A DNA stretch of 64,000 bases from Antedon mediterranea (Eukaryota; Echinodermata; Crinoidea; Comatulida; Antedonidae). Positions 21,601 through 30,840 of this stretch are shown one piece after another (the stretch's first letter is position 1; each line of letters starts with the position of its first letter). The stretch spans positions 10,049,001-10,113,000 of the forward strand of contig NC_092674.1 in the NCBI RefSeq assembly GCF_964355755.1, written 5' to 3'. Position numbers and translations under genes: made by a program. The notes under the pieces were generated by a model. That model worked only from the letters and a program-made list of their open reading frames with translations, searched no databases and was not told where the DNA came from.

Positions 21601-23315
21601 CGACTTTTGTACGTCGACTTGTCACCGTGTATAAAATTGTTGCTCTCAATGATGCCTTAGATTAGATTAGTTTAACATACGAATACAAGAAGTTTAGATT
21701 TTGAAAAGTGTTTTAAATTAATGTGTATTTTATCGTTCCATAACATTAACTTAATAACAAGTTAAACTGAGAAACAATAGAAATCACTCAGAAACTGAGT
21801 GAAGTACTAAATATTGCCACAGAGGGCGCATGTTAATATTTCGGCCCATGTTAAAAGACTAACAAAGTTGTCTTTTTTTTATTTGTGAAGTTATTAATGA
21901 ACCTATTTTCTTGAATTTCAATAGGCATATTGTGTCAGTATATACCTATTTACACCGAAAATGTCAGAGTTATATACAGTATTCAAAATTGTAGGCTCTA
22001 TCATGCTAACATACAAATGTATTATACTTGACAAAATTCTGTTTTTGTTCCTTTCAAATACGCACTGCCGACGACTGAAAATATACACGGAACATAAATT
22101 GTTAAAATTCATTTTACTACTTACAGTTCCTACCGCAGCCAATGAGCAGAATATGCGCACTTTCACGTCATATGACCAATTCTTCAACAGACCATACAAA
22201 CCTGGTCAGGCTGAGATCAGCGAAGCAGTCAAAACAGGAAAGATTGCCGAATATATGAGAATTGCGAACGACAAAGGTAGGCTTAATATACAAATTAATT
22301 GTTGGGTTAAAATCTATAAAAGGGCGTGCTATAGGACTAATTATATGTTCAGTTTATAATGATGCATTGTACGGTTAACATTGAACCAGGGAGGTATAAA
22401 ATAATTATTAAAATAATTATTTTATACCTCTCTGATTGAACGCTTATGACCACATTGTTAAGTCGATTTTCGTTGTTTGTTCGGATTATACATCTACGTT
22501 CACACTGGGTAACCGGAGAGGGAAAACCGACGTTACGTTTTTCGACCACTTCGTCCTGGGACCGCTATTTCAACACTGCCACCTACTACTGTTAAGCTAG
22601 TCAAACATTGTTTTTAATTTACCACAATTGAATCTTTATACATTTTCATAAATTTAAAAAAAAACGGTCTTTCACACCTTTTCCGGCAGGTTCCGGTCCG
22701 GGTGCCGGCAAATCGAACGTTTGTTTCGTTTTCACGACACTCCACTCGGCTATTCGCCAATCGATATGCGCGTAACCGCGTGAAAACGAAATATTGACGT
22801 TCGATTTTATTTGTTGCCGGCACCGGACCGGATTGGCCTATTTATTACCTATAGTGTAAATTGATACCGTTTTAACATCGATCGAGTATAAAAGACAATG
22901 CAAGGGTATAACGTTACCATTTTTTAGGCCCTGTTACTTTTTCTTATAATATTGGATTTGATAGTAAAGAAAAGATTAGTGAAAACGTAGCTACAGTTTT
23001 GAAATCAGGTAACAAAAAAGTCAATAACAACGCGCTATTTTTTGTTTGGACAAACTATTCCGTTTTCGCAAAGCGCCGGATACGTAACGAAGCCCAGATC
23101 CAGAGCTCAGTGTGAACGCGAGTAAATTAATTAATCCTATTATTTTTAATATAATCTTTTTAAATCTAGAACGTGACGTTTTAACTAAAATGCTCGGTGA
23201 TCACATAAGAAGACCTCCAACTCCAAAGTATCATCCACGTCCTCCATCTTCGCAGACATCCAGCCAACAGGCACATAATTTGACCTTTATTTCCGGTTGG
23301 ACTGGTCCAATGTAA
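12696..23315 (+). CDS. TEX26-like protein, complete eight-exon gene
   Basis: Exons: 12696-12788, 13763-13955, 17641-17785, 18140-18305, 19580-19724, 20661-20837, 22127-22276, 23170-23315. All introns are GT-AG, and the phases (0,1,2,0,1,1,1) agree throughout, giving 1215 coding bases and 404 residues. The C-terminal half resembles testis-expressed protein 26: KYGCY at 292-296 followed by P.(T/S).G..P, then a TSYDQFF segment at 320-326, and EY......(K)ERDVLTKML near the end. A middle segment with YSSEFYNKG...DL also fits. No signal peptide or membrane segment is seen; the protein is hydrophilic with Pro-rich, basic patches. TEX26 is testis-expressed; short aromatic repeats of this kind suggest a microtubule or axoneme partner (inference). 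Exon 6 has a weak acceptor after an A-run; it was chosen because only it keeps phase. Human TEX26 is shorter (~289 residues), so the N-terminus is extended here. Confidence 0.78.
13361..13499. repeat. Two tandem copies of a 69-bp unit in intron 1
   Basis: TGTGGTTGGTTTTTGTACCG begins at 13361 and again at 13430; the two units differ by only a few bases. The overlapping ORFs here are repeat artefacts. Confidence 0.8.
14112..14486 (-). mobile_element. tRNA-derived SINE, copy 1
   Basis: Read on the minus strand it starts with a tRNA-like head: box A TGGCTGAGCGGTTAAGG and box B GGGTTCGAGGCC. A body shared with the SINE at 40983-41296 follows (TTCTCGGATAAGGACTATAA, GGTCCAGTGTACAC, CTTTAAAGAACC). 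It ends in an A-rich tail near 14112-14150. It lies in intron 2 of the TEX26-like gene and directly follows a LINE 3' end in the same orientation. Confidence 0.85.
14505..15120 (-). mobile_element. 5'-truncated LINE 3' end (CR1/L2/Jockey-like)
   Basis: On the minus strand it encodes the C-terminal end of a non-LTR reverse transcriptase ORF: PLFYELKLLKLGDIHKLQ, then FVRRLTSSSHFIYVSGPLIW followed by NQL, then, after a one-base frame change, KKLKSH and a stop. The pattern R...(Y/F)..G...WN.L is typical of the tail of CR1- and L2-type ORF2. A 3' UTR follows and ends in an (ATT)n tract at 14505-14522, as expected for target-primed insertion. Inactive. Confidence 0.8.
15416..15489. repeat. Small foldback next to the exon-1 duplicate
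   Basis: CAACAAATCTGTGATGTG (15416-15433) pairs with CACATCACAATTTGTTG (15473-15489) with one base offset. The loop word TAGTGATATGACATCATCG also occurs at 16281, just beyond the duplicated block. Confidence 0.6.
15488..15660 (+). pseudogene. Decayed duplicate of exon 1 of the TEX26-like gene
   Basis: From GGATACGCA onward it matches 12711-12860, covering codons 7-31 of exon 1 and the start of intron 1. The exon part is nearly identical (shared CCCTATTTCGGCTTTTAACA). The splice donor has changed from GAG|GTAAAG to GAGATAGAG, so the GT is lost, and the first six codons with the ATG are absent. The duplicated block continues at 16135-16267, interrupted by a LINE fragment. Confidence 0.85.
15753..16098 (+). 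mobile_element. LINE 3' end, copy 1 (TCTTGAA-tailed family)
   Basis: Almost identical to 41339-41697. It encodes a short ORF2-like end (RSGIRLRPPRA...C.TRKSFVVNSIHIF) and a 3' UTR containing GCACGTT.TAAATTGTTGCAAC, ending in a TTCTTGAATCTTGAA tract. The tail repeat and 5' truncation are typical of CR1/L2-type LINEs. It splits the duplicated exon-1 block, so it inserted after that duplication. Confidence 0.75.
16440..16628 (+). mobile_element. LINE 3'-end fragment with (AATC)n tail
   Basis: Contains GGAAAATAAGCTGTTTCAGC, GTCACCCTGGTTATG, then GAATAAATCAATCAATCAAT. A short tetranucleotide tail after a sequence of this sort is common at the 3' end of CR1-type LINEs. The ORF is gone. Confidence 0.5.
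19047..19128 (+). tRNA. tRNA-Ser (anticodon UGA)
   Basis: An 82-base cloverleaf with all arms: acceptor GCTGTGA/TCGCAGC, box A TGGCCGAGTGGTTAAGGC, anticodon stem TTGGA/TCCAA around loop CTTGAAA (anticodon TGA), a long variable arm typical of serine tRNAs (GGGATCTTCCC), box B GGTTCGAACCC and a discriminator G. A run of 15 T beginning 5 bases after the end is a strong RNA polymerase III terminator. It sits in sense orientation within intron 4 of the TEX26-like gene. Confidence 0.95.
19133..19147 (+). terminator. RNA polymerase III terminator of tRNA-Ser
   Basis: Fifteen consecutive T residues immediately downstream of the tRNA body. Confidence 0.85.
19773..19929. mobile_element. Foldback MITE, 'GTTCCCACTAG' family, copy 1
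   Basis: Ends AAGCCTGGTTTCCACCAGGA and TCCTAGTGGGAACCAAGCTT are inverted repeats that extend inward through GACGTAACGCAAGG/TTACGTCCTTGC. It shares TTGACCAATCAC with the copy at 21252. It lies just after exon 5 of the TEX26-like gene. Confidence 0.8.
20941..21249 (-). mobile_element. tRNA-derived SINE with L2-like tail
   Basis: On the minus strand it begins with a tRNA-like head, GGGCGTTTGGCGCAGTG (box A) and GAGGTTCGAATCCAACTC (box B). A unique body follows, then the tail AGCGCTTTCACAACG...GAGCTATATAAATCC with (ATT/ATTT)n. The AGCGCTTT...TATATAAAT tail resembles the 3' end of L2-type LINEs, which would mobilise it. It belongs to a different family from the SINEs at 14112 and 40983. Confidence 0.8.
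21252..21433. mobile_element. Foldback MITE, 'GTTCCCACTAG' family, copy 2
   Basis: Starts AAGCGTGGTTCCCACTAGCG and ends CTAGTGGGAACCAAGCTTTA; the inner arms GACGCAACGCAAGGACGTAA and TTTACGTCCTTGCGTTACG pair. It abuts the preceding SINE head without a gap. Confidence 0.85.
22391..22430. repeat. Near-perfect 40-bp AT-rich palindrome
   Basis: GAGGTATAAAATAATTAT at 22391-22408 is followed after a 4-base centre by its reverse complement ending at 22430. It lies in intron 7 of the TEX26-like gene, between exon 7 and the foldback element at 22497. Confidence 0.8.
22497..23118. mobile_element. Foldback DNA element in intron 7
   Basis: Outer arms CGTTCACACTG (22497) and CAGTGTGAACG (23108-23118). 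Inner arms around 22690-22740 and 22778-22832 also pair: CCGGTCCGGGTGCCGGCA against TTGCCGGCACCGGACCGG, and GTTTCGTTTTCACG against CGTGAAAACGAAA. No ORF resembling a transposase is present, so it is a non-autonomous element. It ends about 50 bases before exon 8. Confidence 0.7.
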
Positions 23316-23886
23316 AAACAAAATATTGTGAAATGTGCAATGTAACGTGTTATAAATACTCTTAATAGATTAATATATCAATTATGCATCGGTGTTGTTC
23401 TGTTTTCGTATACACAGTATAGGTAGAATTAAACCCCATCTTGGGCGCCTGTTTCTGCTGCCAAATAAATATAGGATATAATATAATACGGTATTATACG
23501 GTATTTTCCAGTACGGTAAAATTTATTTATTTATTTATTCAATTTCTGCCATATACATAAACAAAAAAGACAAAACAATTATAAAAGGAGGCACGGAAAG
23601 ACCAAACAGGTGCTAAACACCTATGCTAGTTGGTCAACCCAGAACAGAGAAAAATAAATAAATTACGTTCTACAATAAAAGCATCGACAAGAAAGCGACC
23701 AACTACACCATAAATGGTGCTTGGAAAAATATACCGTATAAAATATACCGTTCTCCACCAAATCTGTGGATACACATTTATACCGTATTCTTTTTACCCT
23801 TTTCTGCTGACAATAAATGCGCAGAACACATTAGTAGTCAAATTTGTTCAAATATGGCCCAATTTCGACTGTATAAAATATGTATT
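23316..23886. other. Downstream flank of the TEX26-like gene
   Basis: Holds a candidate poly(A) signal AATAAA at 23464-23469, a short GCCTGTTTCTGCTG word also found at the end of the Harbinger-like MITE at 57586, and a probable reversed LINE/SINE tail at 23518-23710 (TTTATT repeats, then TTCTGCCATATACA). No coding exon. Confidence 0.4.
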
Positions 23887-24165
23887 GAGGTGGCATGCGC
23901 AGACCACATTATGTGATTCTGTGCATGTCATATGTCAACAAATTAAAAGGTAGAAATTTGGCATTTCTTCGAAAAATGGTCAAATATCAACTGTAGAAAA
24001 TATATCTTGAGGTAACATGCGAAGACCACATTATGTGATTCTGTGCATGTCATATGTCAACAAATTAAAAGATAGAAATTTGGCATTTCTTCGAAAAATT
24101 GTCAAATATCAACTGTAGAAAATATATCTTGAGGTAACATGCGAAGACCACACTATGTGGTTCTG
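23887..24165. repeat. 122-bp tandem repeat, about 2.3 copies
   Basis: The unit starts with GAGGT(GG/AA)CATGCG at 23887, 24009 and 24131, an exact 122-base period. It contains TGTGCATGTCATATGTCAAC and TTTCTTCGAAAAAT, words resembling parts of the type B satellite further right, so it looks like an older relative. Confidence 0.85.
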
Positions 24166-24479
24166 GTGGACATAGCCATCAATTATTTGCCTCTGTCACT
24201 TATCAAAGTTTCATTGTTGGTGTAGTTAATATTAATAAACTGATTTAATTGTTGTTGAATCATTTTCAACCATGTCAGTTTCGGTCTTCCTCGAAGTATT
24301 TTGGATTGTCTTTCTGCTTCTCGGTTTTGCCGGTGTTTTTTCAGAAAGCCCTATCAGGTGACCAAAACAATGAAGTCACCGTGTTTGTACTGTACACTAC
24401 TTCGGATTGATCTTTCATTTATATAGTGTAGTCCTTTTTTAAATTCAATCATTTCACGATTTGCATCAACTTTTGGAGA

Positions 24480-25745
24480 CATAGTAAAACAGTACAGGGC
24501 TTTTTTCGAAAAATGCCCAAAATGTCGAGAAAAATATATATTATTTTGCGATGCTATTACTATAACTTTTAGAACCATAGTAAACAGTTTGTCGAAAAAT
24601 AAAAGGGTCGAAATTTTGCCATTTTTGGAAAAAATCCCTGTACTAATGCCCAAACAAATTCAATTATTTTGCGATAATATTGCTATATGTGCGCATATAT
24701 TGCATTGCATTAACTTTTAGAGCCATAGTAGACAGTTTTGTCGAAAAATAAATAGGTTGAAATTTTGCATTTTTTGGAAAAAAAATCCCTGCGCTATAGC
24801 ACAAGGATTTTTGTCGAAAAATTGCCAAAATATTGACTTTTTAAAAATCAGTTATATTGCGATAATATTGCTATATATGCGCATATATTGCATTGCATCA
24901 ACTTTTAGAGCCCATAGTAAACAGTTTTGTCGAAAAATAAATAGGTCGAAATTTTGCCGTTTTTGGAAAAAATCCCTGTACTATAGCACAAGGATTTTTG
25001 TCGAAAAATTGCCAAAATATTGACTTTTTAAAATTCAATTATTTTGCGATAATATTGCGATATGTGCGCATATATTGCTTTGCATCAACTTTTAGAGCCC
25101 ATAGTAAACAGTTTTGTCGAAAAATAAAAGGGTAACAATTTTGGTTTTTTTTGGAAAAAATCTCTCTACTATAGCATAGGGAAATTTTCGAAACAATGGC
25201 CGATTTTCGACCCTTTTATTTTTTGTACTATAGCACAGGGATTTTTTTCGAAAAATGGCCAAAATATTGACTTTTTAAAATTCAATTATTTTGCGATAAT
25301 ATTGCTAAATGTGCGCATATATTGCATTGCATCAACTTTTAGAGCCATAGTAAACAGTTTTGTCGAAAAATTAAAGGGTCGAAATTTTGCTATTTTTGGA
25401 AAAAATCCCTGTACTATAGCACAATTCAATTATTTTGCGATAATATTGCTAAATGTGCGCATATATTGCATTGCATCAACTTTTAGAGCCATAGTAAACA
25501 GTTTGGCGAAAAATAAAAGGGTCAAAATTTTGCCCTTTTTTAAAAAAAAATCCCTGTACTATAGCACAGGGATTTTTTCAAAAAATGGCCAAAGTATTGA
25601 CTTTCTAATAATCAGTTATATTGCGATAATATTTCTATATGTGCGCATATATTGCATTGCATCAACTTTTAGAGCCATAGTAAAAAGTTTTGTCAAAAAA
25701 TACTATAGTACAGGGAAATTTTCGAAACAATGGCCGATTTTCGAC
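24480..25745 (+). repeat. Type A satellite, ~188-bp unit (left block)
   Basis: About seven degenerate units with period ~188 (for example AGCCATAGTA at 24721, with later copies near 24909 and 25098). Each holds AACAGTTTTGTCGAAAAATA, TCCCTGTACTATAGCAC, TTTTGCGATAATATTGCTA and GTGCGCATATATTGCATTGC. Some units are shortened. The overlapping ORFs are artefacts of repeat-wide lack of stops. Confidence 0.9.
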
Positions 25746-28700
25746 CGTTTTATTTTTTGACATAAATGGTTACTATTGCATAATAAATATGCGCAGATAC
25801 GAATAATGGGTTCTGCGCATGTCAATTGTACTATGGTAACCGATTTTGACATAAATGGTTACTATAGTATAATGCGCAGAGGCGAATAATGGGTTCTGCG
25901 CATGTCAATTGTGCTATAGTAACCAGTTTTATCGAAAAATAAAAAGGTCGAAAATTGGTCATTTTTTGGAAAAAATCCCTGTACTATAGTACAGGGAAAT
26001 TTTCGAAAAAATGGCCGATTTTCGACCCTTTTATTTTTTGACATAAATGGTTACTTTTGCATAATAAACATGCGCAGAGACGAATAATGGGTTCTGCGCA
26101 TGTCAATTGTGCTATGGTAACCAGTTTTATCGAAAAATAAAAAGGTCGAAATTTGGCAATTTTTTGGAAAAAATCCCTGTACTATTATAGTACAGGGAAA
26201 TTTTCGAAAAAATGGCCGATTTTCAACCCTTTTATTTTTTGACATAAATGGTTACTATTGCATAATAAACATGCGCAGAGGCGATTAATGGGTTCTGCGC
26301 ATGTCAATTGTGCTATGGTAACCAGTTTTGACATAAGTGGTTACTATAGTATAATAAACATGCGCAGAGGCGAATAATGGGTTCTACGCATGTCAATTGT
26401 GCTATAGTAACCAGTTTTATCGAAAAATAAAAAGGTCGAAAATTGGTCATTTTTTTGGAAAAAATCATTGTACTGTACTATAGTACAGGGAAATTTTCGA
26501 AAAAATGGCCGATTTTCGACCCTTTTATTTTTTGACATAAATGGTTACTTTTGCATAATAAACATGCGCAGAGACGAATAATGGGTTTCTGCGCATGTCA
26601 ATTGTGCTATGGTAACCAGTTTTGACATAAATGGTTACTATTGCATAATAAACATGCGCAGAGGCAATTAATGAATTCTGCGCATGTCAATTGTCCTATG
26701 GTAACCAGTTTTGACATAAATGGTTACTATAATATAATAAACATGCGCAGAGGCAAATAATGGGTTCTGCGCATGTCAATTGTGCTATAGTAACCAGTTT
26801 TATCGAAAAATAAAAAGGTCGAAATTTGGCAATTTTTTGGAAAAAATCCCTGTACTATAGTACAGGGAAATTTCGAAAAAATGGCCGATTTTCAACCCTT
26901 TTATTTTTTGACATAAATGGTTACTATTGCATAATAAACATGCGCAGAGGCGATTAATGGGTTCTGCGCATGTCAATTGTGCTATGGTAACCAGTTTTGA
27001 CATAAGTGGTTACTATAGTATAATAAACATGCGCAGAGGCGAATAATGGGTTCTACGCATGTCAATTGTGCTATAGTAACCAGTTTTATCGAAAAATAAA
27101 AAGGTCGAAAATTGGTCATTTTTTGGAAAAAATCCCTGTACTTAATTGACAGGGAAATTTCGAAAAAATGGCCGATTTTCAACCCTTTTATTTTTTGACA
27201 TAAATGGTTACTATTGCATAATAAACATGCGCAGAGGCGATGATTGGGTTCTGCGCATGTCAATTGTGCTATGGTAACCAGTTTTGACATAAGTGGTTAC
27301 TATAGTATAATAAACATGCGCAGAGGCGAATAATGGGTTCTACGCATGTCAATTGTGCTATAGTAACCAGTTTTATCGAAAAATAAAAAGGTCGAAAATT
27401 GGTCATTTTTTGGAAAAAATCCCTGTACTGTACTATAGTACAGGGAAATTTTCGAAAAAATGGCCGATTTTCGACCCTTTTATTTTTTGACATAAATGGT
27501 TACTTTTGCATAATAAACATGCGCAGAGACGAATAATGGGTTTCTGCGCATGTCAATTGTGCTATGGTAACCAGTTTTGACATAAATGGTTACTATTGCA
27601 TAATAAACATGCGCAGAGGCAATTAATGAATTCTGCGCATGTCAATTGTCCTATGGTAACCAGTTTTGACATAAATGGTTACTATAATATAATAAACATG
27701 CGCAGAGGCAAATAATGGGTTCTGCGCATGTCAATTGTGCTATAGTAACCAGTTTTATCGAAAAATAAAAAGGTCGAAATTTGGCAATTTTTTGGAAAAA
27801 ATCCCTGTACTATAGTACAGGGAAATTTCGAAAAAATGGCCGATTTTCAACCCTTTTATTTTTTGACATAAATGGTTACTATTGCATAATAAACATGCGC
27901 AGAGGCGATTAATGGGTTCTGCGCATGTCAATTGTGCTATGGTAACCAGTTTTGACATAAGTGGTTACTATAGTATAATAAACATGCGCAGAGGCGAATA
28001 ATGGGTTCTACGCATGTCAATTGTGCTATAGTAACCAGTTTTATCGAAAAATAAAAAGGTCGAAAATTGGTCATTTTTTGGAAAAAATCCCTGTACTTAA
28101 TTGACAGGGAAATTTCGAAAAAATGGCCGATTTTCAACCCTTTTATTTTTTGACATAAATGGTTACTATTGCATAATAAACATGCGCAGAGGCGATGATT
28201 GGGTTCTGCGCATGTCAATTGTGCTATGGTAACCAGTTTTGACATAAGTGGTTACTATAGTATAATAAACATCCGCAGAGGCAAATATTGGGTTCTGCGC
28301 ATCTCAATTGTGCTATAGTAACCAGTTTTATCGAAAAATAAAAAGGTCGAAAATTGGTCATTTTTTGGAAAAAATCCCTGTACTTAATTGACAGGAAAAT
28401 TTTCGAAAAAAATGGCCGATTTTCGACCCTTTTATTTTTTGACATAAATGGTTACTATGGTATAATAAACATGCGCAGAGGCAAATATTGGGTTCTGCGC
28501 ATCTCAATTGCGCTATAGTAACCAGTTTTATCGAAAAATAAAAAGGTCGAAAATTGGTCATTTTTTTGTAAAAACTCCCTGTACTATAGTACAGGGAAAT
28601 TTTCGAAAAATGGCCGATTTTCGACCGTTTTATTTTTTGACATAAATGGTTACTATTGCATAATAAATATGCGCAGATACGAATAATGGGTTCTGCGCAT

Positions 28701-30404
28701 GTCAATTGTGCTATGGTAACCAGTTTTGACGTAAATGGTTACTATAGTATAATAAATATGCGCAGAGGCGAATAATGGGTTTTGCGCATGTCAATTGTGC
28801 TATAGTAACCAGTTTTATCGAAAAATAAAAAGGTCGAAAATTGGTCATTTTTTTGGAAAAAATCATTGTACTGTACTATAGTACAGGGAAATTTTCGAAA
28901 AAATGGCCGATATTCGACCTTTTTATTTTTTGACATAAATGGTTACTATAGTATAATAAACATGCGCAGACGTGATTAATGGGTTGTGCGCATTGTCAAT
29001 TGGGCTATAGTAACCAGTTTTATTGAAAAATAAAAAGGTCGAAAATTGGCCATTTAAAAAAAAAAAATCCCTGTACTATAGTACAGGAAAATTTTCGAAA
29101 AAAATGGCCGATTTTCGACCCTTTTATTTTTTGACATAAGTGGTTACTATAGTATAATAAACATGCGCAGAGGCGATTAATGGGTTCTGCGCATGTCAAT
29201 TGTGCTATGGTAACCAGTTTTGACATAAATGGATACTATAGTATAATAAACATGCGCAGAGGCGAATAATGGGTTCTGCGCATGTCAATTGTGCTATAGT
29301 AACCAGTTTTATCGAAAAATAAAAAGGTCGAAAATTTGCCATTTTTTTTAACAAATCCCTGTACTAGTACAGGGAAATTTTCGAAAAAATGGCCGATTTT
29401 CGACCCTTTTATTTTTTTGACATAAATGGTTGCTATTGCATAATAAACATCCGCAGAGGCGATTAATGGGTTCTGCGCATGTCAATTGTGCTATAGTAAC
29501 CAGTTTTATCGAAAAATAAAAAGGTCGAAAATTTGTCATTTTTTGGAAAAAATCCCTGTACTATAGTACAGGGAAATTTTCGAAAAATGGCCGATTTTCG
29601 ACCCTTTTATTTTTTGACATAAGTGGTTACTATAGTATAATAAACATGCGCAGAGGCGAATAATAGGCTCTGCGCATGTCAATTGTGCTATGGTAACCAG
29701 TTTTGACATAAATGCTTCGTATAGTATAATAAACATGCGCAGAAGCGAATAATGGGTTCTGCGCATGTCAATTGTGCTATAGTAACAAGTTTTATCGACA
29801 AATAAAAAGGTCGAAAATTGGCCATTTTTTTTGAAAAAATCCCTGTACAGGGAAATTTTCGAAAAAATGGCCGATTTTCTACCCTTTTATTTTTTGACAA
29901 AAATAGTTGCTATTGCATAATAAACATCCGCAGAGGCGATTAATGGGTTCTGCGCATGTCAATTGTGCTATGGTAACCAGTTTTGACATAAATGGTTACT
30001 ATAGTATAATAAACATGCGCAGAGGCGAATGATGGGTTCTGCGCATGTTAATTGTGCTATAGTAACCAGTTTTATCGAAAAATAAAAAGGTCGAAAATTG
30101 GCCATTTTTTGGAAAAAATCTCTGTACTAATAGTACAGGAAAATTTTCGAAAAAACGGCCGATTTTCGACCCTTTTATTTTTTTACAAAGATGGTTACTA
30201 TTGCATAATAAACATGCGCAGAGACGAATAATGGGTTCTGCGCATGTCAATTGTGCTATGGTAACCAGTTTTGACATAAATGGTTACTATAGTATAATAA
30301 ACTTAGAATAATGGGTTCTGTGCATGTCAATTGTGCTATAGTAACCAGTTTTATCGAAAAAAAGGTCGAAAATTGGCAATTTTTTTGAAAAAAATCTCTG
30401 TACT
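25746..30404. repeat. Type B palindromic satellite array
   Basis: Two palindromic modules alternate. Module P (~120 bp, about 16 copies, for example 25927-26043) has arms running from TCGAAAAATAAAAAGGTCGA inward to a centre CTGTACTATAGTACAG and out through TCGACCCTTTTATTTTTTGA. Module Q (~76 bp) has ends TGGTTACTATAG and CTATAGTAACCA and inner arms CATGCGCAGA and TCTGCGCATG. Q is followed either by a full P or by a 13-base joint GTTTTGACATAAA and another Q. Several P centres vary (TACTTAATTGACAG, or shortened). P shares its left half with type A, so B probably arose from A. Confidence 0.93.
26469..28272. repeat. 955-bp higher-order duplication within type B
   Basis: Sequence 26469-27317 recurs at 27424-28272 with an exact offset of 955 bases. 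I found no difference, including at idiosyncratic positions such as ATTAATGAATTCTG and TACTTAATTGACAGG. Divergence begins at 28273 (CATGCGC to CATCCGC) and before 26469. Neighbouring units differ from each other far more. Confidence 0.88.
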
Positions 30405-30840
30405 AAGTACAGGGAAAATCAATTATATATTGCATATATTGCATTGCTTTTAGAGCCATAGTAAACAGTTTTGTCGAAAAATAAATAGGTCGAAATTTTG
30501 CCCTTTTTGGAAAAAATCCCTGTACTATAGCACAAGGATTTTTGTCGAAAAATTGCCAAAATATTGACTTTTTAAAATTCAATTATTTTGCGATAATATT
30601 GCTATATGTGCGCATATATTGCATTGCATCAACTTTTAGAGCCATAGTAAACAGTTTTTTCGAAAAATAAATAGGTCGAAATTTTGCCTTTTTTTGGAAG
30701 AAATCCCTGTACTATAGCACTGTACTATAGCAAAGGGATTTTTTCGAAAAATTGCCAAAAATATTGACTTTTTAAAATTCAATTATTTTGCGATGATATT
30801 GCTATATGTGCGCATATTATTGCATTGCATCAACCTACCT
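30405..30840 (+). repeat. Type A satellite (right block)
   Basis: About two and a half type A units in the same orientation as the left block (TTTAGAGCCATAGTAAACAG, TTTTGCGATAATATTGCTA). So the type B block is bracketed by type A on both sides. Confidence 0.88.

Noticed and set aside
21961-22126. N-terminal 55 residues of the ORF beginning at 21961
   Set aside because: They precede the TACTTACAG acceptor at 22126 and are intron sequence read through.
24354-30277. Many overlapping ORFs of 60-152 residues in repeated sequence
   Set aside because: They are the satellite repeats read through in whichever frame lacks stops; the 'proteins' repeat the DNA unit and have no domain features.
25746-30404. 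CRISPR-like array
   Set aside because: Units are palindromic satellite modules without unique spacers, and the DNA is animal, so the repeat-spacer logic does not apply.
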